Positions 55,801 to 64,000 of a DNA stretch of 64,000 bases are shown here, piece after piece. Numbering within the stretch: the stretch's first letter is position 1; each line of letters starts with the position of its first letter. Made by a program: the position numbers and the translations under genes. The stretch spans positions 190,606,685 to 190,670,684 of the forward strand of contig CM061914.1 of NCBI GenBank assembly GCA_031002005.1. Reading direction: 5' to 3'. The stretch is from Vandiemenella viatica. Taxonomy: Eukaryota > Arthropoda > Insecta > Orthoptera > Morabidae. Under the pieces are notes generated by a model, which did not search any database, had not been told where the DNA came from, and saw only the letters and a list, made by a program, of their open reading frames with translations.

Positions 55801-56311
55801 AACTTTGTTTAACAATAAAAGTGTTCAATGAAAGCTTCACGGGTGTCCATTTACATAATAAAAGTGTTGCCTACATCCACATCCACACTCTGCAAATCAC
55901 AGTTTTGGTTCAACTTTGTTTAACAATAAAAGTGTTCAATGAAAGCTTCACGGGTGTCCATTTACATAATAAAAGTGTTGTCTACATCCACATCCACACT
56001 CTGCAAATCACAGTTTGTGTTCAACGAAAGCTTCACGGGTGTCCATGTACATAATAAAAGTGTTGTCTACATCTACATCCACACTCTGCAAATCACAGTT
56101 TTGGTTCAACTTTGTTTAACAATAAAAGTTTTCAATGAAAGCTTCACGGGTGTCCATTTACATAATAAAAGTGTTGTCTACATCTACATCCACACTCTGC
56201 AAATCACAGTTTCGGTTCAACTTTGTTTAACAATAAAAGTGTTCAACGAAAGCTTCACGGGTGTCCATGTACATAATAAAAGTGTTGTCTACATCTACAC
56301 CCACACTCTGC
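52866..56311. repeat. tandem array, about 33 units of 111 or 85 bp, seeded at a LINE 3' end
   Basis: The marker gcttcacggg recurs at 52911, 53022 (+111), 53107 (+85) and so on. Long units are 111 bp. About eight units lack the same 26-bp segment (tggttcaactttgtttaaca plus ataaaa) and are 85 bp. Each unit contains tctacatctacatcc...ctctgcaaatcac, identical to the inverse 3' tail of LINE-1fam. The rest (caataaaagtgtt...aaagcttcacgggtgtcc) matches the intron just above the exon at 52607-52858. The array ends by running into the LINE body at 56311. As 111 is a multiple of 3, chance frames of up to 328 codons cross it. Confidence 0.95.
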
Positions 56312-58222
56312 AAATCACAAACATTGTGGGTGGCAGAGGGTGCTAAGCACCAATCCTAAACCCGCCCATTCCAATCCCGAATAGTGCGAGGAAAGAAGGA
56401 ATACATATAATTATCAGTACGGCATCTTATTCCTCTAATCTTATCCCTCCGGTCACTGCGACCCAAATAGGTTGGCGGAAGAAGTACTTCATTGCACTCG
56501 TAATTTAAAGATTTTCGCATATTCTCCAATAAATTCAGACGCAAACTACGCCGTCTGTCTTCCAAACTATCCCAGCCCAATCTATGTATCAATTCTGTGA
56601 CGCTTTCATAAGGGCTGTAGCAACCAGTCACGAATCGAGCGGCTCTCCTCTGCACCTTCTCCACTGAGTCGATCAGGCCCTTGCGATACGGATCCCAAAC
56701 TGCACAACAGTAATCGAGATGCGGACGCACTAGTGTTTTTGAATGAATGGCAACAGCAGTGGAACAATTCGGAAACAGGAAGGAGAGTATTTGAAATTCT
56801 TCCTGACATCAGAGAGAGGATGCGTATGAAGCACTTCAATCCATCCCGAGGGTTGATACATTTCCTCACCGGTCATGGACAGTATGAAACATTTCCCCAT
56901 AGGATCAATTGGGCATAGAATGATCTATGCACTTGAGGATCTCCAGGAACATCTGAACATAAACTGTTTGAATGTGCTTTAGCTGATGATGAAATCAAAC
57001 GGTACAGAGTGAAAAGCTCATGGGGAAAAGTATCACGGAAATTCTAAAAGACAACCTCCTCTTAAATGAACTTGTTAAGCTTGCAGATGCTGTGTCAGAT
57101 GCAGCAAGTGAGCGGTATCGGCTTCAGCATAGCCAGCAACCTGCCAGAACACAGCAGGCCATTTAAGGAATGAGACAAGACGAGACGAGATACAAACAAC
57201 TAAGTGGAACGCTGATACCGGAAGTGTGGCTTCTGGAATTTACCGAAGCTTATTCTTCAACGGATGCCAGCGTTAACCGAACTTTTGAAAACTCAAGATG
57301 TTTAGTTATATAGTATTAGTGGGTAAAAGTCTTTACTAACAGGTTGATAATTTATAATGTGTAGTAATAATAGTTAATTATTTGCACCATTTTCGTTGTA
57401 TATAGGATTAGTGTTTATTTTACAAAATTATGTTAAGAATAAATTTTATTACAGTATTAAGGAATAACGGTCCGTTGTAGATCCTAGAGAACGAACCATC
57501 TGAATGTACAGACAAATAAATAAAACTAGTGTTTTATACGCTATCTCATTTGTACGAACAATACAGTTGCTCAAAATACAACCTATGCATCGGAATTTAG
57601 AATTATCCTTGCCTACGACAGAAGTTATGTGCAAGTCCCATTTCATGTTGCTTTGTACTATCACCCCCAGGTACTTCAGGGAATCAACCGTGTCAACAGC
57701 TGAATTGTTTATTTTGTACTCGTGAGCAATCTGATTCTTTTTTTTTTTTTTTTTTACTTATTCGCATTGCCTTGCACTTTTTTCAATTAAGTGTAAGCTT
57801 CCATTTGCGGCACCATTCGGAAATAGCATCCAAATCGCGCTGAATTTGTAAGCAATCGTCGGAGCACCTTATTTCCTCCATCATCGGCAAACAATCGCAA
57901 CCAGCATCTGGCGTGTTCAGCGAGATCATTTATAAATATTAAGAAAAGAAGTGGTCCTGATATACTTCCTTGAGGAAACCCCGCAATAACATCTATCTTC
58001 GAAGAGGCTTCCCCGTCAACAACGACATACTGAGATCGACCAGTTAGAAAATCACGTATCCATTCGCAAATCTGATCCGGTATACCATATGCTCGAATCT
58101 TCGCTAAAAGACGGTTGTGTGGTACAGAATCAAAAGCTTTCTGAAAATACAAGAAAATTGCATCAACTTGTGAACCTGAATCGATAACTTTCATTACGTC
58201 ATGTGAAAATAGGGCCAACTAA
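56311..58222 (-). mobile_element. LINE-1fam, largest copy, split by a nested LINE
   Basis: Minus strand, from 58218: VDAIFLYFQKAFDSVPHNRL, where the usual Asp is Tyr. FPQGSISGPLLFLIFINDLA and LRLFADD follow, then a frameshift. Near 57.66 kb it reads YLGVIVQSNMKWDLHITSVV, and at 57.54 kb EIAYKTLV. After the nested element it resumes RPHLDYCCAVWDPYRKGLID, VQRRAARFVTGCYSPYESVT, GWDSLEDRRRSL and LLPPTYLGRSDRRDKIRG. The 3' end (ttgcagagtgtgggtgtagatg antisense) touches the satellite array. Reverse transcriptase of the CR1/jockey-like type; inactive. Confidence 0.9.
56740..57524 (+). mobile_element. 5'-truncated LINE (LINE-7fam) nested in LINE-1fam
   Basis: 785 bp bounded by a perfect 11-bp duplication, actagtgtttt, at 56729-56739 and 57525-57535. 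The first frame reads EWQQQWNNSETGRRVFEILP and later RGLIHFLTGHGQYETF. This is the end of an RNase H-type domain and the following GHG region of I/R1/LOA-like LINEs. After a frameshift KLFECALADDEIKRY gives the knuckle end. The tail is aaataaataaa. The host LINE reads YKTLV on one side and RPHLDYC on the other, so the insertion point is exact. Confidence 0.92.
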
Positions 58223-58224
58223 TA

Positions 58225-58540
58225 TTAATTTGGTAATAGGCCACAGTCCCGCAGTTGTTGAACTGTAGTGCCCCCTCCTGGACACAGGTGAACCTGTGGG
58301 GACCTGTGACGAACCTGGCAACAGGTCGAGCGGAGAGTTCGATGACAGGACTGAGCGAATGGGTAAGGATCGACCATAGAAGTCGATCTGGGATCGGAGT
58401 GAGATATTCGTGGTAGGATCATCAGGGTGAATGATTTCGCAAATACGTCATATGTACACTATTTACTATCACGGCACGGTACTGTACAAAATATACAAGT
58501 GGTATACATCAGGATTACTGCTGAAGACGGATCACAATGG
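58225..58540. other. no recognisable gene
   Basis: GC-balanced unique DNA containing several gacctgtg/gaacctgtgggg-like blocks. No domain in the 65-codon frame. Confidence 0.35.
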
Positions 58541-58599
58541 AAGGTGATTATTTTTTTGAATAAAAATCCTTCTTCTAACAACTGTTCTTACTATTAACT

Positions 58600-58655
58600 T
58601 TCATCTACCAGACGCGTTTCGCCGTTCTGAAGTGGGGCATCGTCAGTGGTAAAAA
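58600..58655 (-). ncRNA. hammerhead-ribozyme-like motif (best stem I)
   Basis: Minus strand: tacca, CTGACGA (58646-58640), stem II region tgcccc...cggc, GAAAC (58620-58616), acgcgt, GTC (58613-58611), then tggta. Stem I is a perfect 5-bp pair (tacca with tggta) directly flanking the core and the cleavage triplet. Stem III acgcgt is self-complementary, so it would work best as a dimer. One extra T separates the core from stem II. Confidence 0.6.
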
Positions 58656-58689
58656 TTTTGGCGGACTCACATGTGCTAGCCGCCAAATT

Positions 58690-58740
58690 TTTACCACTGA
58701 CGATGCCCCACTCCAGAAGGGCGAAACGGGTCCGGTAGAT
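58690..58740 (+). ncRNA. hammerhead-ribozyme-like motif, palindrome partner
   Basis: Plus strand: tacca, CTGACGA (58697-58703), stem II gccc/gggc, GAAAC (58723-58727), acgggt, GTC (58730-58732), then cggta. Stem III has lost its palindrome (acgggt), and stem I has a mismatch at its first pair. Confidence 0.5.
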
Positions 58741-58967
58741 GAAAGTTAATCATAAAAACAGTTGTTAGAAGACGTATTTTTATTCAAAAATATTCATGCA
58801 ACAAGTGCGGAACATGGCCTACAACAAGGATACTGTAATGTAAGGTGATGTTGCGCTATGTTCCTTCATCCTGACATAGTTGAATATTGAAAATAGATTG
58901 AATATATTACGACCGCATGTGTATGACATTTACTTTGAGAACGGCAAGTGCGTCTGCGACTGCAGGT

Positions 58968-59213
58968 TTTTTTTATTTATGGCTTTACACCTTGTCGACG
59001 TCGAGGTTATTAGAGGCGGGACGGGACTAGGAGCCAAGGAACGGGAAGGAATTCGGCCATGGCATTTTTGAAGGAAGCATCCCGGTATTCGCCTGGAGTG
59101 ATTTTTGGGAAACCATGGAAGACCCGAACCTGGATGCCCGGACGGGGATTCGAACCCGCGTCCTAACGAATGCGAAGCCAGAACGTTAACCGTTCACCCA
59201 CCACGCTCGGTGA
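58968..59213 (-). mobile_element. SINE-B, full length, 10-bp target duplication
   Basis: T-run, tail antisense (ggctttacaccttgtcgacgtcgag), body, box B (ggattcgaacccg) and head end at ccaccacgctcgg. Flanks are gactgcaggt and gactgcgggt. Confidence 0.92.
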
Positions 59214-59214
59214 G

Positions 59215-59738
59215 ACTGCGGGTGATTATCCAGCCAGATATCCCCAGCTGTAGGCAATGTGGGAGACCCTAGCTTCTTATCTATAACACAACGATGGCTC
59301 TGCACGTCCAGCCTACCATACAGTAGAGCCAACCTGTTAGGAGCTACCCCTCCTCTTCGTGTGTGGCCCCACGGCCCCTGGAGGGCGGCACGACATCTGC
59401 GTTTCCTCTGCTCCGACTGTCGCTTGCCCGGACTCAGTGATGAAGATAAGATACTACCAGACAAGACAAGACACCCTTTGATTCCCGTGCAGACGTTTTT
59501 AACCCAACCTGCCACTACGGTCCTAAAGACGAATGATGAGGTCTATCAATGCGGTCATCTGCCCTACTTCACCCGGCCATTACGCACGTTTTGCTAACTG
59601 TCAGCGCTCCAAATCCCCAGTCGATGCCTCTGTCAAGTTTCTTAACATCCAGCTTCCCGTCCTCATTTCATACTTAAGAAATACGTAGCTCTTAGCCAAC
59701 AGAACAACTCGGTTCACTACAGTTTAACAATAATTTTA
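59215..59738. other. unique sequence, no gene recognised
   Basis: GC-balanced stretch with overlapping 109- and 112-codon frames on opposite strands. Neither has a recognisable domain. Confidence 0.35.
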
Positions 59739-59739
59739 T

Positions 59740-59915
59740 AAACAACTCCGTCTGCAAACGACTGTTTGGTGAATTTTACTTTATTCCCGAGACGCGTTTC
59801 GCCTTTGTGGTGTAGAGAATCATCAGTGGAGATATAGTGGTAATCCTCACATGCCGGTCTCGAACCGCACCTCACACACTTTCCAGCACTGCTCATTGGA
59901 ATTCCAGTTGAACAC
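59740..59915 (-). mobile_element. single Penelope-like terminal repeat with hammerhead motif
   Basis: The segment from ccgtctgcaaacgactgtttggtgaatttt through the hammerhead core to cacatgccgg and cctcacacactttccagcac matches the repeat arms at 33585-34022. Confidence 0.5.
59782..59836 (-). ncRNA. hammerhead-ribozyme-like motif
   Basis: Minus strand: ctcca, CTGATGA (59826-59820), GAAAC (59800-59796), acgcgt, GTC (59793-59791), then tcggg. Core, stem III and triplet are ideal. Stem I has a mismatch, and stem II (ttc...ggc) is weak. Confidence 0.5.
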
Positions 59916-59919
59916 TATT

Positions 59920-60845
59920 TAACCACTTTTTTGCATGCCCCACTCATTGCTATAGCGAAATATGTGTAAATCAACGCATATTTGGCCTAAGAACTCGAAT
60001 ATTCATTCTAGCATGTCAAAGCAGAGATACAAATTAAAGCCATCTTCACTTTGTCTTACAACGAATTTTATAATTACATTACAGAAAAAAAGCAAAACAA
60101 TGATAAAAGCAATACAATCTAACAGTACATATAATTTTAAAAAATAATTACGTTATACTTACTAACAGAATAAATAAATACTTAAAAGTCAATTTAAAAA
60201 TTCATTATTTCCAAAATATTTTGTTACCAGTAGTATTCAACAGGTCTAACTGTTATTACAATATTTAGTAAAATGATTTGTAAGCTCCTATCATATGATA
60301 GACAGATGCCTAGTGAAATAAATAGACATTACTTCTGTCCTCCATAAATTATAAAAATGAACGTGAATTATATAAAATTCTATTTTTCTGGAACTGTCCT
60401 GATTTGTAACTCCAAATCCCGATTATTATTATTATTACGGTCCTTCCCGACTTTTAACAACCTGGGCCTGGCAAAACTAGTCACGGACCTCTCCAGAATA
60501 CAACAATGGAGGAAAGTCCATGAATACAACCAAGCTGAACAAAACACACACGGTATATCCATATCTGTGAGATAAGTGGTGTTGACATCTGGCGGTAACG
60601 CGATCAATCGTTATTCATGCCAGATAGCCTAGCGGCTTGGCTATGAACTGTCTCAAAACCCGCGCCTTGATAGCTAATACTTTTGCCTTTTAAGATCGAA
60701 TTTCGAAAAGTTCGTTTCATGACATATAAAGTTTTGAAAGCGGAGAGCTTATTCTTTAAAATGATACCTCATTTATCGGTTTCGGTTGTGTATGAAGTGA
60801 GATCACTGGCTTATGACCCAAAAAAAAATCTTTCAGAATTAATAT
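59920..60845. other. no recognisable gene
   Basis: AT-rich, with a short (ATT)n at 60421-60437. No coding or RNA signature. Confidence 0.4.
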
Positions 60846-60989
60846 GTATATGATACATGGAACTAAGTTAAAATCACTTGGTGACTTGACGAAATTACCT
60901 GTAAATCTTTATAAAGCAGTTTAGAAGCATTACGTTCGTAGCGACTTAACAATGGCTTCGATTGAACATCAACAAAACTCACTTGAACG

Positions 60990-61165
60990 CCTAACTGAAG
61001 GAAGAAGGTTCGAAATTTAAGCTGCGAATACCACCATAATTCGTGAATGAAAGATCTGCCATAGGTCAGATTAGGAACACTCAAAAATTGTGACCCGTTC
61101 CGGGGTACGAACCGTAGTCCTACGGTAGACAGTGAGGCGATCTTACACCAGTGAACCGTCACTGT
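60990..61165 (-). mobile_element. tRNA-derived element (SINE-D), putative
   Basis: The minus strand from about 61165 reads gacggttcactggtgtaagatcg (box A-like), then ctacggttcgtaccccgg (box B). This has tRNA-like spacing and is followed by cacaatttttgag and unrelated body. No other copy lies in this window, so family status is inferred. It is just left of the mariner insertion. Confidence 0.45.
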
Positions 61166-61188
61166 TTAAGCAGTTAAGCCGGAACCTA

Positions 61189-62499
61189 CGAGGGTGAGTC
61201 AAATGAAAAAAACTTAAATATTTTTTAAATATTATTTACTGTGCAGAAGTGGTACAAAGCTGTATCACTTTTCAACATAATCTCCCCCACGCTCAATGCA
61301 AGTCCTCCAGCGCTTACAAAGTGCATAAATTCCTTTAGAAAAAAAATCTTTTGGTAGTCCGCGCAACCACTCATGCACCGCGTGGCGTACCTCTTCATCA
61401 GAACGGAACTTCTTTCCTCCCATTGCTTCTTTGAGTAGTCCAAACATATGGAAATCACTTGGGGCAAGGTCTGGTGAGTATGGTTGATGAGGAAGACACT
61501 CAAAATGCAGGTCTATGATTGTTGCAACTGTCGTACGGGCAGTGTGGGGCCTTGCATTATCATGTTGCAAAAGGACACCTGATGACAGCAATCCACGTCA
61601 CTTTGATTTGATTGCAGGCCAAAGATGATTTTTTAGGAGATCTGTGTATGATGCACTGGTGACAGTGGTCCATCTAGGCATGTAATGCTCCAAAATGACG
61701 CCTTTTTCGTCCCAAAAGAGAGTTAGAATAACCTTCCCTGCTGATGGTTCTGTTCGAAACTTCTTTGGTTTTGGTGATGAGTAATGGCGCCATTCCTTGC
61801 TCGCTCTCTTCGTTTCCGGTTGGCGGAAGTGAACCCAGGTTTCGTCTCCAGTAACGATTCTTGCAAGGAAGCCATCACCTTCTCGTTCAAAGCGCCGAAG
61901 AAGTTCTTCACAAGCATCATCACGTCGTTTTCTCATTTCAGGAGTCAGCTGCCGTGGCACCCATCTTGCAGACACTTTGTGAAACTGGAGCACATCATGC
62001 ACAATGTGGTGTGCTGAACCATGACTAATCTTTAAACATGCTGCAATGCTATTCAGTGTCACTCGGCGGTTTTCCATCACTATGGCTTCAACTGCTGCAA
62101 TGTTCTGTTGAGTCACAACTCGTTGTGCCTGACCTGGACGAGGAGCATCTTCCACTGAAGTCACACCATTTGCGAACTTCCCACTCCATTCGTAGACTTG
62201 CTGCTGTGACAAACATGCATCACCGTACTGAACCTTCATTCTTCGATGAATTTATATAAGTTTCTCACCTTCACTACTCAAAAACCGAATAACAGAACGC
62301 TGTTCTTCCCTGGTGCAAGTCTCAAGTGGGGCAGCCATCTTTATACTGATACTGCGACGGTATTTGTGCACCTGCACTATGCTGCCACCTACAGGCCATT
62401 CTGCACGCTGCTTGTAGCACGCTTACCAACTTACAGGATAACGGCGCGAAATTTCGATTTTTTATATCAAATTTAAGGTTTTCATTTGACTCACCCTCG
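61189..62499 (-). mobile_element. mariner element, full length (1311 bp)
   Basis: Termini cgagggtgagtcaaatgaaaa and the exact inverse, with TA at 61187-61188 and 62500-62501. The length, TA target and single DD34D transposase are standard for mariner. The terminal repeats remain identical over at least 21 bp, and only two stops interrupt the gene, so this is the youngest DNA transposon in the window. Confidence 0.96.
61265..62338 (-). pseudogene. mariner transposase with two in-frame stops
   Basis: One continuous frame of 358 codons from ATG at 62338 to a stop at 61265. N-terminal part: EEQRSVIRFLSSEGEKLI, then a stop (codon 27), then RRMKVQYGDACLSQQQVYEW (helix-turn-helix). The APRPGQ linker and a second HTH (TLNSIAACLKISHGSAHHIV) follow. 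Catalytic residues are intact: TGDETWVH (Asp1), LLQHDNARPH (Asp2), PDLAPSDFHMF (Asp3 after 34 residues). It ends at GGDYVEK. The second stop, AIKSK-TGA-RGLL, is probably a decayed CGA Arg codon. Otherwise no frameshift. Normal mariner transposases are about 345 residues. Confidence 0.92.
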
Positions 62500-62504
62500 T
62501 AATT

Positions 62505-63335
62505 TCTTAAGAACCGCGTTCGTCCGAGTAACGCCCTATTTGACGGCCGACCAGTTAGCCCGATTAACCTCGTCCACTGCAGGCAAATAACGTCCTACAC
62601 ACATTGCCGATCCGTCAGTGTTGCTTCAACACCAAGCTAACGGAGTGTTTTTTTTATAAAATGTATAGTGACTTACATTTCGTAAAAACAGACTTTACCT
62701 TGCTCTCGCGAAATATTACGGTAGTCAGGGCTGTATTTAGGATGTGTAGACCCTGTGATGCGCGCCCTGCCCCGCAAATATTTTGAAATTCAACCTCGCA
62801 TTTTACAGTTACTTTCTAGCAAAAATTCTAAATTAAACATCTGAAAATTATTATTTAACTGTAGAATATTTTAATATATCGTATCTGGAAGAATATACAA
62901 TTGCTGACATAAAATGGAAACAATTGAAAATCATTAAAGTATTTCACACGATTCATTAACATGGCTATGAACAATTATAGAAGAAAAAGATTGCGAAGTT
63001 TAGAGTCACGTGCATTTTGCCAATTTCGCAAAAGTCAATATTTCAATTTTAAAAATCAAATAAACATACAAGAAAAAAGCAAGATACAAAAAGAAGAATT
63101 ATATGAAACAAGCAAATTTTGTTTTTGTGATGCAGGTTAGTAGGCGGCAGCCTAGATGGCCTATGCCAAATGCTGTCCCGTCTGAGATTATTCCAGTGCG
63201 AAATTCAAATAATTGTCATTACTGTACAAATTTTTAATAAAGTACTTAATATTACTGTGTAGAGGCACTTAAAATAATTGCGCTTTCTGTAAAGGCAAAA
63301 AAACCAACAAAAAAAACACGTTTTTACGTGTCCTA
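62505..63335. other. no recognisable gene
   Basis: Flank of the mariner target, then AT-rich sequence. The 60-codon frame at 62604 is unassigned. Confidence 0.4.
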
Positions 63336-63339
63336 CACA

Positions 63340-64000
63340 CCTCTAAAATTTTTCAAACATTCTTTGTATAAATCCACAATGTTTGTCCGATTTCGATGGG
63401 GTTTTTCACATGCATGATATAAATCAAAGAGAAAAATACTACTTACATGAGGTTTAAAATTCAACCCCTCTTCCCCTTTACCTCCCCCCCCCTTAATTTT
63501 TGCCAATGTTCATTACAGACAGACAGTTTTGTCAGAATTTGACGGAACTTTGCATTAGTACACATTAGAACAAATAGAAAAATACTGTTTAAGTTTGATT
63601 TACAAAAATTGAATCTCTTCTCCGTTCCTCCCCTGTCCTTAATTTAGATAATATTGTTCATACAAACCCATAGTTAATATCCGGTATCACATTTAATAAA
63701 GGAAATTTTATAAAACAAATGTTTTATAAAATATGTCCCGTTAAATTGTAAAATATTTTATAAAATACTAGCTCGTACCCGCGACTTCGTACGCGTGGAT
63801 TAAGAATTTTTTTGGCAGAATTAAATATAGAAAGTTGTTGGTGACGAAGGATTGGTCCCAAACAATATCGAGTCGGAATAATATGAGAGGAAAGCTAACA
63901 CTATATCATTGTACCGTCGAACCTGTCTCTTGAAGAGAATCAATTTCCAACATATTTCTGTCACCTTTCGATAAGGTCTCAAAATTTCGTGACTACAAGT
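63340..64000 (+). repeat. dispersed repeats, including repeat R at the window edge
   Basis: The stretch at 63340-63700 resembles the repeat at 22.6-22.9 kb (attttgccaatg, agaaaaatactg, aaccccttccc-type blocks). From 63770 it is repeat R: ctcgtacccgcgacttcgtacgcgtgg, then gtcccaaacaatatcgagtcg and cttgaagagaatcaatttcc, matching 26119-26300. It runs off the window. Confidence 0.6.

Larger units (their letters stand above)
58545..58790. repeat. near-perfect palindrome, about 115-bp arms, each with a hammerhead-like motif
   Basis: The left arm (ttcttctaacaactgttctta...ccaaaattttt) and the right arm are inverse copies with few differences. The spacer is about 18 bp (cggactcacatgtgctag). This gives a long hairpin in either RNA strand. 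The arms carry one hammerhead-like core each, divergently arranged. Confidence 0.88.

Noticed and set aside
52866..56311. Regular repeat array that could be taken for CRISPR
   Set aside because: There are no variable spacers; whole units are nearly identical. The setting is eukaryotic and the units derive from a LINE tail and an intron.
57449..57664. 71-codon minus frame as a separate gene
   Set aside because: It is the middle part of LINE-1fam (YLGVIVQSNMKWDLH) cut off by the nested LINE.
56240..64000. Upstream IVGG-type exon of the protease homologue
   Set aside because: I looked for a minus-strand activation-site exon above the array and found no convincing candidate, so none is annotated.

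Overview
This window looks like intergenic and intronic DNA from a large, repeat-rich insect genome. I infer an orthopteran (locust or grasshopper type) from the abundant tRNA-headed SINEs, the decayed LINEs and the many Tc1/mariner and hAT copies. That placement is an inference, not a match. There are no bacterial-style genes. Almost every open frame is a transposon fragment or a chance frame through low-complexity DNA.

One host gene is supported, on the minus strand: two exons (52607-52858 and 46305-46688) of a trypsin-fold serine protease homologue. The exons join in phase 0 across a 5.9 kb intron. His and Asp of the triad are visible, but the position of the catalytic serine is Asp, so it should be a non-catalytic homologue. 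Its upstream exon(s) were not found. A diverged copy of the end of its last exon lies at 45417-45499.

The upstream intron of this gene holds a tandem array (52866-56311) of about 33 units in 111-bp and 85-bp forms. Each unit fuses host intron sequence to the 3' tail of the LINE that lies immediately beyond the array (56311-58222), so the origin of the array can be read from the sequence. That LINE is itself split by another 5'-truncated LINE flanked by an 11-bp target duplication.

Layout: 1-9 kb is Tc1, SINE and LINE debris; 10.6-11.4 kb and 18.1-18.5 kb are hAT elements with 8-bp target duplications; 19.15-20.7 kb is a GC-rich, CpG-rich island with a TATA box and an RFX X-box; 23.3-24.5 kb is a full-length dead Tc1; 27.6-28.8 kb is a ~150-bp tandem array; 28.8-29.25, 30.1-30.8, 36.5-37.0 and 39.2-39.6 kb are non-repetitive islands that may be regulatory; 31-45 kb is mostly nested LINEs, SINEs and Tc1/mariner derivatives; 46-53 kb is the protease homologue with insertions; 61.2-62.5 kb is a nearly intact mariner.

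The most interesting small signal is a set of six hammerhead-ribozyme-like motifs (33.6, 33.9, 47.3, 58.6, 58.7 and 59.8 kb). They share a CTGAYGA-type core, a GAAAC box, a mostly palindromic ACGCGT stem III and a GTC or GTA cleavage triplet, with pairable stem I flanks in several copies. They sit in repeats resembling Penelope-like element termini, and two pairs lie in inverted orientation.

LINE and SINE group names used here (LINE-1fam to LINE-7fam, SINE-A to SINE-D, repeat R) are local labels based on similarity between copies in this window.
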